In this document: piece by piece, positions 26,296-34,217 of the stretch
Numbering within the stretch: position 1 is the first letter of the stretch
Layout of the letters: each line of letters begins with the position of its first letter
NCBI GenBank assembly: GCA_022708025.1
Contig: JAKIZM010000032.1
Location: 1 to 38,245 of the forward strand
Reading direction: 5' to 3'
DNA: 38,245 nt
From: Bacteroidota bacterium
Lineage (GTDB): Bacteria; Bacteroidota; Ignavibacteria; Ignavibacteriales; Ignavibacteriaceae
Made by a program: the position numbers and the translations under genes
The notes under the pieces: generated by a model
The model's input: only the letters and a program-made list of their open reading frames with translations
Told to the model about the DNA's origin: nothing
Database searches by the model: none

Positions 26296-29190
26296 TTAAA
26301 AACTGATATTCGAGAAATTCAACTTTAAGCCTAATTTAATCAGTCTTGGAATACCATAGTTAGCCGGGTTGTTTTCTAACGACATATAATCCATAACATA
26401 CCCTTCTCCATTTTGTTGCGCAGCAACTTTTCCGCTTGGAGTATTTAAGAAACCAGTAGTGCTTGGGCTTCCGGTTGATCTATAAACACCAACTACGTTA
26501 TCAGCATCAAGCAGATTTTCTATCCATAAGTATGGTGATATAATTATATCTCCAAGAGCAAAGCTTTTTTCCAACTTCAAATCAACTCTGAATGAAGAGG
26601 GACCATAAGCTGAATTAATATAGCCAACAGTTTTTGAGAATATACCGTTATCGCCTAACAGATTCCATTGATCCATCGGAGTGTAAGGTCTGCCGCTGTT
26701 AAACGAAAGTAACATATTAGCATTAAACATCTCCAGCCAGCCTAATTCACCTTTCGGAACATAGAAATCGATGTTAATAATTCCGGTATGTCTTTGATCG
26801 AAACTTAAAGGTGCAATTACTTTTGGTGCAGCGTTATCAAGATTTCTAAAAACTGCAGTTTGACTTGATGATGTTGAAGAGCCTGTCCCTTCTGCTATCT
26901 GAAATGTATATTGAGCTGACACACTGAAATAACTTAAGTGAGTTACATCCAAAGAAAATGCCAATCCTTTTGTAGTTCCAAAATCAGAATTCTCAGGATA
27001 AATTGCATCTATAAGTTCACCACCGGCAACTCTTCTGAATTTATGGTTTTGCACATTAACTAATCCGCGGATGTTCTTATAAAATGCAGTAATATTTAAT
27101 GCTGAGTTGTCACTTAATAATTGTCTGAATCCAACTTCATATTGAACTGTCTCTTCGGATTTTAATGCACCGTTAAATCCGCTTTGCGGTGCCATAATTA
27201 AATAATCATTATAGCTGTAAGGTCCAAAGTAAACATCGTTTAATATCGGCAGCTGGATAAATCTTCCATATTGAGCGTGGAAAACAGTACCGCTGGTTAC
27301 AGGAAATCCAATTCCGATTCTTGGAGATAATTCAACTTCTGCATCTCTAAGTTTGAAATCACCCGGATCAAAGTTTTCGGGATCAGTTCCGCCGGCATAA
27401 GGTAATGCAGGATCTTTTAATACATAAGATTTCAAGTTGAAATAATCCATTCTTAAACCAATATTCAATACAATATCACTAAGCTCAAATCTATCTTGTA
27501 AATAAGCATAAGCGATATCTGGTTTATATGGTCTTAAAAATTGATTAGGCTCATCTGAAGTAGTTTTATTTTTGCCTGAAACATCATAACCATATACAAA
27601 GGGCTGTAATGCTTCCCATTTCTCAGTTTCAGTTAAAGTGTTTGGCTGCATAGCATACTGTCCGGCATAAACACCATATCCTCTTACAGTATGTGCAGAG
27701 TAACCAGCGCCAAACTCCAACAGGTGTTTGTCAATTTGCGAGGTTATATCAAAATCCAAGAAAAATGCGCCATCTTCTCGTCTTTGATATAAACCACTTC
27801 CGGAATATCCATAAGATAAAAATACTCCATTTGCATCACGTGGCTGTTGAATTCTGTTTCCTGATGAACTTAAAACAGGCAAACCATCAGCTCCAAGCCG
27901 AGCAGGATTTAATCCATCACCTGCCAAATAAACTCCAAGTTCTTCTTCCCAGTATTTTGCATTTCCGTAAAGTTCCAGATTATCTTTTAGGAAAGGAAGA
28001 TATCTTTTGTAATTATATACTTTGTAACCAAAATTGAAATTCCAGAATGTAGTGTTACTAACAGTTTGAGATAATCTTGAATTTAACGATATATTATCTT
28101 CAGCAAATTCTGGATTAAATCTTGCATTATTTTTTTGATATAAATAAGAAATTACCTTAGCAACTCTGCTGTTATACAAAGCACTAAGATTTAATGAAAA
28201 ATCACCCATTCTATGGTTTGTTTTACCGGATAATCTCCAAGCGCTTGCTGGATTGTTCTGATATCCTTTATAAGTTTTTTCTATTGATGGGAATGATAGT
28301 TCAATTGCTGAAGGATTAGCATCTTGATACCAACCTCTTTCAGCAGATAAAAATATAGTATGCTCTGGTGTACCAGGAATTATTGGTCCACTAATAGTAC
28401 CGGCATATAAGTTATATCCAAAATCATCTGTAAAAGATGAAGTCAATAAATCTGCCAGAACTGTGTAAGTTGACTGTCCTGATTTAGTTGTAACATTCAC
28501 AATACCTGATTGTGCCTGACCATATTTTGCCTCGTAACCGCCAACCTGAAATGAAATCTGTTCAATAGCAACGTTACTTACCTGTGCAGCAGATGATCCG
28601 CTGTAAAGATTATTCTGCGGAACACCATCAATTATGTAAAGCACTTCATTGCTTCTGCCGCCTCTTACGTTTAAAGCAGCATTTCCTGACTGACCGCCGC
28701 TGCCTTCAAGAACAACAACACCGGATTGCAGTGAAGCAATATTTGTAACTCCACGCACCGGTAATTTTGAAATCTGGTCCGCATCAATAACCTTAACAGT
28801 ATTTGTTGCTTTCTCTTCAAAGAACTTTCTATCTACTACCACAATATCTTCCAAAGTAAAGTCTGTAGAAAGCTCGATATTTAATTCATAGGTGATTCCG
28901 GCAACAACTCTTACTCCCTCGATTGTTTTGGCAGCATAACCAACATAGCTGGCTTTAACATCATAGGTACCGGGAGTAATATTCAACACGAAATAATCTC
29001 CGTTGACATCTGTAGCCGCACCGGTTTGGGTTCCGATAAGAATCACGTTTGCGCCGATTAATGGTTCCTTGGTAACTGCATCAATTACTTTTCCACTTAA
29101 TTTACCCACACCGGTTTGTGCTTGTAAAAAAGGGATAAACAGTAACGAAAGGAACACAATGCTAAAAAGTTTTGTAATCGAATTTTTCAT
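26296..29190 (-). CDS. TonB-dependent outer-membrane receptor
   Basis: A 964-residue receptor with a signal peptide ending near LQAQ. Next comes a carboxypeptidase-regulatory-like beta-sandwich (about 30-110, GKVIDAVTKEPLIGANV). A plug domain follows (about 125-235), with LNVRGGRSNEVLYIIDGVPQ. A 22-strand barrel ends in phenylalanine (LNFSNISF), as outer-membrane barrels do. No SusD partner follows; a giant surface protein and a PorV-like barrel do instead. The substrate is unknown. The gene is bounded upstream by the terminator at 29253-29300, so a promoter should lie in the roughly 60-base gap. Confidence 0.92.
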   Translation of the reverse strand: MKNSITKLFSIVFLSLLFIPFLQAQTGVGKLSGKVIDAVTKEPLIGANVILIGTQTGAATDVNGDYFVLNITPGTYDVKASYVGYAAKTIEGVRVVAGITYELNIELSTDFTLEDIVVVDRKFFEEKATNTVKVIDADQISKLPVRGVTNIASLQSGVVVLEGSGGQSGNAALNVRGGRSNEVLYIIDGVPQNNLYSGSSAAQVSNVAIEQISFQVGGYEAKYGQAQSGIVNVTTKSGQSTYTVLADLLTSSFTDDFGYNLYAGTISGPIIPGTPEHTIFLSAERGWYQDANPSAIELSFPSIEKTYKGYQNNPASAWRLSGKTNHRMGDFSLNLSALYNSRVAKVISYLYQKNNARFNPEFAEDNISLNSRLSQTVSNTTFWNFNFGYKVYNYKRYLPFLKDNLELYGNAKYWEEELGVYLAGDGLNPARLGADGLPVLSSSGNRIQQPRDANGVFLSYGYSGSGLYQRREDGAFFLDFDITSQIDKHLLEFGAGYSAHTVRGYGVYAGQYAMQPNTLTETEKWEALQPFVYGYDVSGKNKTTSDEPNQFLRPYKPDIAYAYLQDRFELSDIVLNIGLRMDYFNLKSYVLKDPALPYAGGTDPENFDPGDFKLRDAEVELSPRIGIGFPVTSGTVFHAQYGRFIQLPILNDVYFGPYSYNDYLIMAPQSGFNGALKSEETVQYEVGFRQLLSDNSALNITAFYKNIRGLVNVQNHKFRRVAGGELIDAIYPENSDFGTTKGLAFSLDVTHLSYFSVSAQYTFQIAEGTGSSTSSSQTAVFRNLDNAAPKVIAPLSFDQRHTGIINIDFYVPKGELGWLEMFNANMLLSFNSGRPYTPMDQWNLLGDNGIFSKTVGYINSAYGPSSFRVDLKLEKSFALGDIIISPYLWIENLLDADNVVGVYRSTGSPSTTGFLNTPSGKVAAQQNGEGYVMDYMSLENNPANYGIPRLIKLGLKLNFSNISF

Positions 29191-29252
29191 CTCGTCTCCA
29201 CTATTTTTTTTGAGATTAGATATTTTTTCATCTCATCGATTTATTTCAAATA

Positions 29253-29300
29253 AAAAAAGCGGATGGTTTGCAATTGAATTACAAGAAGCCACCCGCTTTT
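29253..29300 (-). terminator. Rho-independent terminator after the Asp-box T9SS protein
   Basis: On the minus strand AAAGCGG-G-TGG pairs with CCA-T-CCGCTTT around a loop of about 22 bases, followed by a run of T. It lies 17 bases past the stop of the gene at 29317. Confidence 0.85.
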
Positions 29301-29316
29301 AAATTAAAGAATCATA

Positions 29317-31134
29317 TTACTTCATTAACATCATTTTTTTAGAAGAAGTAAAATTACCAGCAGTAATTGTATAAACATACATACCGGATGCTAAGTTAGA
29401 TGCATTAAAGTTAACTTCGTATGAACCAGCTTCTTTAACTGTATTAACTAAGCTTGCAACTTCTTTACCAAGCATATCATAAACTTTAATATTTACATTG
29501 CTTCTTTCAGCAACAGAATATTTTATAGTTGTGCTTGGGTTAAACGGATTTGGATAGTTTTGCTCCAGGTTGAAATTGTTAGCAACTACAGGATTTTCGT
29601 TAACATCTGATGACTGAGCAACTACCATACTATAGTAATACCAATCACCGACAGCATTACCGTTTTGTGGTTTGTTACCGGATGTTGGAGGATTAAATAA
29701 TGATTGACCAGGAATAGGATCAACAAAATATAAGAAATGTGCTACTACATCACCATTAGGAAGTACTTCAAGTCTTCTTGCAACACTTGGATATGTTTCA
29801 GAAACCAGTTGATCACCAAGTACTGTCGGAGTTGACCAAGTTACACCGCCATCAGTTGAAACTGTCCACTGTAAGTCTGTATAAAAAATTGTCCAGGAGT
29901 ACTGTCCGCCATCACCGGGATAAATATTTATCGGACTTGAGCCAACAGCACCGCTGTATTCCGGAGCAGCCCAGATAACAAATACAATCTGACCGTCATC
30001 AGTAATACTTACGCTTGGATAAGCCTGACCAATACCATTTCCCGGTCTGTCATCAACCATAATAGTGCTCGGTTCAAATGCAACTGCCGGAACAGAAACT
30101 TCCAGCCAGTCTTCATCACGGCTATTCCAATAAAGAAGTGGAAATGCGTTAACAGTATCTCTGTTAGCATTTACTCCGGCACCATAGCCATTAATAGCCA
30201 TGTGAATTACACCGTCTTCGGCAACATTAGCATTTAACTGACCAAAATTTTCAAAGAAAGGAGCTAAATTTTGATTGTTAGCAACACTGAAATATCCATC
30301 TAAGCCTATAACTTTTCCAGTCCAGTTAGCACCAAAATCGGTAGTATGATACAAGTACAAACCATCTTCACCTTGATACAGGGTTTTCCAGCCACCAACA
30401 GTAGCCATATATTTACCACCGGCAGCACCATAAAGCGGATTTTCAGAAGGACCATCACCAGCAGTACTGACGCTTGTATCACCTTCACCAATTGAACTAA
30501 CAAGTGTAAAACTGCCGCCAGCATCTGTTGATACAAAAATGTCTGCGTTGGTATCCATAACCCAGATTGTTCCATCAGGATGATAGTAAAAATCAGGGAA
30601 GTTGCCGCCGACTGTAGTTGTTGGGAATGGCTGAACTGGTTCAAGGTTTTCAAGGTCAATAACTGTTTGGTTTCCTGTTCCACCTGAGTGAGCCATAACG
30701 AAAGCTTTACCATCGAGCGGGCCACCAACGCATAACTGTGTTGTTCCCCATCCTAATGATAAAGATGGATTAAATGCATTGAAAACATCAATAGGGGCAC
30801 CAAATGCTTTGTAACCAAATGGAATATATCTTGCAACCGGAGGTGAAACTGTACCATCTCTTCTCATTCCGACAAAAAATGGATCTAAATTATCTTCGCC
30901 ATCAATATCAGCAAGATCAAGCATTTTTGGAATAACATTATTACCGGCGTAATCATAATCTGTTTGCATAAATAATTCGCCGAATGATGAATTAATTTTT
31001 TCTAACTTCATTGATTGAGAAACTGGTGCATCATAATTGGGGTCAAGCACCATTCTTTTCTCTTGTCCAACTTGTGCATTAGCTGTAAAAATAAAAGCTA
31101 AAGCAAAAAACAAAATTGAAAGTCTTTTGATCAT
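29317..31134 (-). CDS. Secreted Asp-box (BNR/sialidase-like) protein with T9SS sorting tail
   Basis: A 605-residue exported protein. It has a signal peptide (MIKRLSILFFALAFIFTANA) and a beta-propeller-like body with at least three Asp-box loops (STDAGGSF, TTDFGANW, STDGGVTW). The last roughly 85 residues form a T9SS sorting domain beginning QNYPNPFNPST and ending SSKKMMLMK. Asp-boxes occur in sialidases and in many non-enzymatic propellers; I see no sialidase arginine triad to prove hydrolysis. Two tandem promoters and an AAGGAG site precede it, suggesting strong expression as a single-gene unit closed by its own terminator. Confidence 0.86.
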   Translation of the reverse strand: MIKRLSILFFALAFIFTANAQVGQEKRMVLDPNYDAPVSQSMKLEKINSSFGELFMQTDYDYAGNNVIPKMLDLADIDGEDNLDPFFVGMRRDGTVSPPVARYIPFGYKAFGAPIDVFNAFNPSLSLGWGTTQLCVGGPLDGKAFVMAHSGGTGNQTVIDLENLEPVQPFPTTTVGGNFPDFYYHPDGTIWVMDTNADIFVSTDAGGSFTLVSSIGEGDTSVSTAGDGPSENPLYGAAGGKYMATVGGWKTLYQGEDGLYLYHTTDFGANWTGKVIGLDGYFSVANNQNLAPFFENFGQLNANVAEDGVIHMAINGYGAGVNANRDTVNAFPLLYWNSRDEDWLEVSVPAVAFEPSTIMVDDRPGNGIGQAYPSVSITDDGQIVFVIWAAPEYSGAVGSSPINIYPGDGGQYSWTIFYTDLQWTVSTDGGVTWSTPTVLGDQLVSETYPSVARRLEVLPNGDVVAHFLYFVDPIPGQSLFNPPTSGNKPQNGNAVGDWYYYSMVVAQSSDVNENPVVANNFNLEQNYPNPFNPSTTIKYSVAERSNVNIKVYDMLGKEVASLVNTVKEAGSYEVNFNASNLASGMYVYTITAGNFTSSKKMMLMK

Positions 31135-31215
31135 AACGATCTCCTTTTATTTGTGTGTTATTGGTTAGTTGAATTAAATAATTAATAAATAATATTTCTC
31201 TCTTTAGACTGACTT

Positions 31216-31244
31216 AAATTACTATAATTTGCAATTTTAGTCAA
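31216..31244 (-). promoter_or_regulatory. Promoter P1 for the Asp-box T9SS gene
   Basis: On the minus strand TTGACT (31244-31239) and TAATTT (31221-31216) are exactly 17 bases apart, matching a sigma-70-type promoter. The spacer holds TTGCAAATTATA, also found in the second promoter upstream. It lies about 80 bases before the start codon. Confidence 0.6.
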
Positions 31245-31277
31245 GAAATTAAGCTTTTTTATTTTATTGTATGAAAT

Positions 31278-31306
31278 AATATAATTTGCAAATAATATCA
31301 AGTCAA
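31278..31306 (-). promoter_or_regulatory. Promoter P2 for the Asp-box T9SS gene
   Basis: On the minus strand TTGACT (31306-31301) and TATATT (31283-31278) are exactly 17 bases apart. TTGCAAAT directly precedes the -10 box. The -35 is 62 bases upstream of the P1 -35, and the same TTGCAAATTATA word is shared, so the region looks like a duplicated promoter. Confidence 0.65.
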
Positions 31307-31322
31307 ACTATCTTCAATCATT

Positions 31323-32906
31323 TCAGACGATAATCTGATAGATTTCGAAAATTCCATCTAAAGATTGTATAATCTGAATAATATTATCCGGAATTCTGCT
31401 ATCAACATTTATAAATGTTAATGCTTGTTTACCTTTTTCAATTCTTCCAAGGGATAAGCCAGCAATGTTGATATTAGCGTCAGCTAAAATTTTCCCTACT
31501 GAAGCAAGCATACCCGGCTTATCTTCATTTATATATAACAACATATAACCTGTCGGATTCAATTCAACATCATAATTATCAATCTTTACTATTCTTATTT
31601 CATCAACTCCGAATAAAGTTGCTGCAAATATTCTGTCGTCTTTTTCCGTATGAATTTCGGCAGTAACAAGATTTTTATAAACACTGCTGTCGTCACTTTT
31701 TTTAATATTTACAGGAATGTTCAGATCATCAAAAAGTAATTGTGCATTTACATAGGTAACTATCTGATCTACTCTGTTTGTTAAAAATCCTTTCTGAAAA
31801 GCAGTGGAAAATTCTGTAGCATATTTATGAAGCGATTTTCCAGATAAATTAATATCTATACTTTTTAGCGGATCTGTTAAAAGCTGAGAGGTAAAAACAC
31901 CCAATGATTCGCATAAATGGATGTATGAAAGAGAATCTTTATCCAGATTTTCTGCAAAACCGCGGATATTTACTGCAGCCGTAATCTTATTATCTAAAAA
32001 GTATTCTTTTATCTGTTCAGAGATCTGTATGGCTACCAGTTCCTGTGCTTCATCGGTTGATGCACCAAGATGCGGTGTACAAATAATTTTCGGATGATTA
32101 AAAATTATGTTTGAAAACTCAGGCGGCTCTTTACTATAAACATCAAACGCAGCACCTGATACAGTACCGGATTCAATAGCTTCAACAATGTCTGATTCGT
32201 TAACAATGCCTCCACGGGCACAATTGATTACCTTAACACCTTTTTTACATTTTTCAAATGTAGTTTTTGAAAGCAGATTTTTTGTTGAATCATTGAGCGG
32301 GACATGCACTGTAATAATATCAGCTTTAGGCCAGATCTGCTCAGGAGTTAAAATATCAATTCCAAACTCATTAGCTTTATCACTGGAGATAAGCGGATCA
32401 AATCCAATCACATCCATTCCGAAAGCTTTTGCTCTTTTAGCTACTTCTTTACCTATTTTGCCCAAGCCAATTACTGCGAGGGTTTTTCCGCGGAGTTCTG
32501 TGCCGTTATATTTTTTTCTATCCCATCTGCCTTCAGCTAACGATCTGCCGGCTTGCGGAATATTTCTGCAAAGCGCTAATATCATTGCAAAAGTATGTTC
32601 AGCAGTGGAAATTGTATTTCCGCCCGGCGTATTCATAACAAGAATACCTTTTCGGGATGCTGCTTTTACATCGATATTATCAACTCCGGTTCCTGCTCTT
32701 CCAATAACCTCCATATTTACCATATTAGAGATTAATTCTGCATCAACCTTGGTAGCACTTCTTACAATAAGTGAATTATAATCCGGAATTGTTTTTATTA
32801 ATTCTTCTCTGGTTAATTGTGTATTGTATGTAACTTCAAATCCTGCGGATTTAAGCAAGGCTACACTTTTCTCATTAACCTGATCTGATATGAGAATTTT
32901 TTTCAT
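31323..32906 (-). CDS. serA: D-3-phosphoglycerate dehydrogenase, long form
   Basis: A 527-residue enzyme of the type with an extra domain: first step of serine synthesis, 3-phosphoglycerate oxidation with NAD+. GLGKIG is at 147-152. The catalytic residues are R231 (CARGGIVNE), E260 (SKEPPE) and H279 (PHLGAST). An allosteric-substrate-binding-type domain covers about 325-445 and an ACT domain about 455-527 (EDKPGMLASVGKILADANINI). It is the second such enzyme in the window; the long form is the more typical housekeeping SerA in this lineage. It follows trxA by 36 bases. Confidence 0.93.
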   Translation of the reverse strand: MKKILISDQVNEKSVALLKSAGFEVTYNTQLTREELIKTIPDYNSLIVRSATKVDAELISNMVNMEVIGRAGTGVDNIDVKAASRKGILVMNTPGGNTISTAEHTFAMILALCRNIPQAGRSLAEGRWDRKKYNGTELRGKTLAVIGLGKIGKEVAKRAKAFGMDVIGFDPLISSDKANEFGIDILTPEQIWPKADIITVHVPLNDSTKNLLSKTTFEKCKKGVKVINCARGGIVNESDIVEAIESGTVSGAAFDVYSKEPPEFSNIIFNHPKIICTPHLGASTDEAQELVAIQISEQIKEYFLDNKITAAVNIRGFAENLDKDSLSYIHLCESLGVFTSQLLTDPLKSIDINLSGKSLHKYATEFSTAFQKGFLTNRVDQIVTYVNAQLLFDDLNIPVNIKKSDDSSVYKNLVTAEIHTEKDDRIFAATLFGVDEIRIVKIDNYDVELNPTGYMLLYINEDKPGMLASVGKILADANINIAGLSLGRIEKGKQALTFINVDSRIPDNIIQIIQSLDGIFEIYQIIV

Positions 32907-32942
32907 CAGGAAAGATTTTTTATAAGACGTTAAAATTATTAA

Positions 32943-33263
32943 TTATAATACTGATTCCAGCTTTTGCTTTAGTTGAACTTTTGGAACAGCGCCGATAATC
33001 GTTTCAGCAACTTTTCCGGCTTTAAAAATCAGTACTGTTGGTATGCTTCTTACGCCGTATTTGATAGCTGTTTCCTGGTTGTTATCAACATCAAGTTTTC
33101 CTACCTTTGCTTTCCCCTCAAACTCACCGGCAAGTTCTTCAACAAAAGGAGCAATCAGTTTGCATGGTCCGCACCATACTGCCCAAAAATCAACTAGTAC
33201 GGGTTTATCGGATTGTAAAACTTCTGTATTAAAATTCTGATCTGTAAATTCCATTGGTTTCAT
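32943..33263 (-). CDS. trxA: Thioredoxin
   Basis: A 106-residue cytoplasmic disulfide reductase. The active site is WCGPC at residues 30-34, with the cis-proline IPT block (RSIPTVLIFKAGK) near residue 73 and a buried D25. Length and layout are those of TrxA. There is no signal peptide. It sits 27 bases after the SDR gene and before the long serA, probably one operon. Confidence 0.96.
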   Translation of the reverse strand: MKPMEFTDQNFNTEVLQSDKPVLVDFWAVWCGPCKLIAPFVEELAGEFEGKAKVGKLDVDNNQETAIKYGVRSIPTVLIFKAGKVAETIIGAVPKVQLKQKLESVL

Positions 33264-33290
33264 ATTTATACCTAAAAAATAAAGTGATAC

Positions 33291-34127
33291 TTATATTAAA
33301 TTGGATTTTTTTCTCTGTCCGACATAATTAACAATATCTTCTCCGCCATCGGCATGAATTAATCCTCCTGATACCCACTCACCGCCATCTTTACAAAGAA
33401 GTGAAATAACTTTTGCTATATCTTCAGGAGTTGTTAATCTGCCCTGCGGATTTTTTCTTTCTGCAATTTCAATCAGTTCAGCATTACCCGGAATCTTTCT
33501 CAGAGCAGGAGTATCAGTAACACCAGCCATTATAGAGTTAACAGAGGCACCATATCTTGCTCCGAGTTCTACTGCTAATTGTCTTATATGAGATTCCAGT
33601 GCAGCCTTTGCAGCCGATACAGCACCATAAAACGGTATTATCGAGTGTCCGCCGGAACTTGTCATTGCAAAAATTCTTGCACCGTTAGCCATTAAGTTAT
33701 TTGATACAACATCCTGAACCCAGTAAACAAGCGAATGTGCCATAACATCAAGAGTCATTTCAAGTTGTGCTTTTGTAATTGCCTGTTCATTATCACCGGG
33801 GATAAATGGCCTTAATGTGCCAAATGCAAGTGAGTGCATAATAACCTTGATTAAAGGTTTTCCGTTAAGATATGATTTTATTTCGTGTATTATTCCTTTT
33901 CGCTTTACTTCATCAGCAGCATTTGCATTAAAAAACTTCGCCTCAACCCCGGCAGATTCAATCTCTCTGATAATTCTTTCAACATTATGCATAGTTGCCT
34001 GCCGATCAAGGTGAACGCCAAGAATGTTAAATCCATCTTTAGCTAATTTAATTGCTGTTGCCTCTCCAAAACCGGAAGAAGCACCAAGTATTAAAGCATA
34101 AAGTTCCTGTTTATCAGTTTTTTTCAT
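33291..34127 (-). CDS. Short-chain dehydrogenase of the enoyl-ACP reductase (FabL/FabI-like) type
   Basis: A 278-residue Rossmann-fold enzyme. The cofactor motif GASSGFG is at 15-21. The catalytic pair is Y167 and K174, spaced Y-x6-K as in enoyl-ACP reductases, not Y-x3-K as in classical SDRs. The run YGAVSAAKAALE aligns with the corresponding active-site helix of Bacillus FabL. A second tyrosine, Y135, and a C-terminal HADGGE also fit. It probably reduces trans-2-enoyl-ACP in fatty-acid elongation with NAD(P)H. The symbol is left open because NADPH/NADH preference and orthology to FabL cannot be seen. Confidence 0.8.
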   Translation of the reverse strand: MKKTDKQELYALILGASSGFGEATAIKLAKDGFNILGVHLDRQATMHNVERIIREIESAGVEAKFFNANAADEVKRKGIIHEIKSYLNGKPLIKVIMHSLAFGTLRPFIPGDNEQAITKAQLEMTLDVMAHSLVYWVQDVVSNNLMANGARIFAMTSSGGHSIIPFYGAVSAAKAALESHIRQLAVELGARYGASVNSIMAGVTDTPALRKIPGNAELIEIAERKNPQGRLTTPEDIAKVISLLCKDGGEWVSGGLIHADGGEDIVNYVGQRKKSNLI

Positions 34128-34180
34128 CTAATCATTCTTCCTATGAGTTTTATATTTTATTGAGGGCAATAATACAAAAT

Positions 34181-34212
34181 CGGAAATAGCTAAACAACAA
34201 TCACTATTTCCG
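34181..34212 (-). terminator. Probable terminator after dnaE
   Basis: A perfect 9-bp stem on the minus strand, CGGAAATAG (34212-34204) with CTATTTCCG (34189-34181), has a 14-base loop and is followed by ATTTTGTATT. It begins 5 bases past the dnaE stop. The stem is AT-rich and the T run is interrupted, so efficiency may be moderate. Confidence 0.7.
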
Positions 34213-34217
34213 AAATT

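Noticed and set aside
29211..29235. TGAGAT/ATCTCA inverted repeat upstream of the TonB receptor
   Set aside because: Only 6 bp with a 13-base loop in AT-rich DNA; not distinguishable from chance.
32188..32781. 197-residue plus-strand frame opposite the long serA
   Set aside because: Antisense to the conserved dehydrogenase core, no start signals and no family features.
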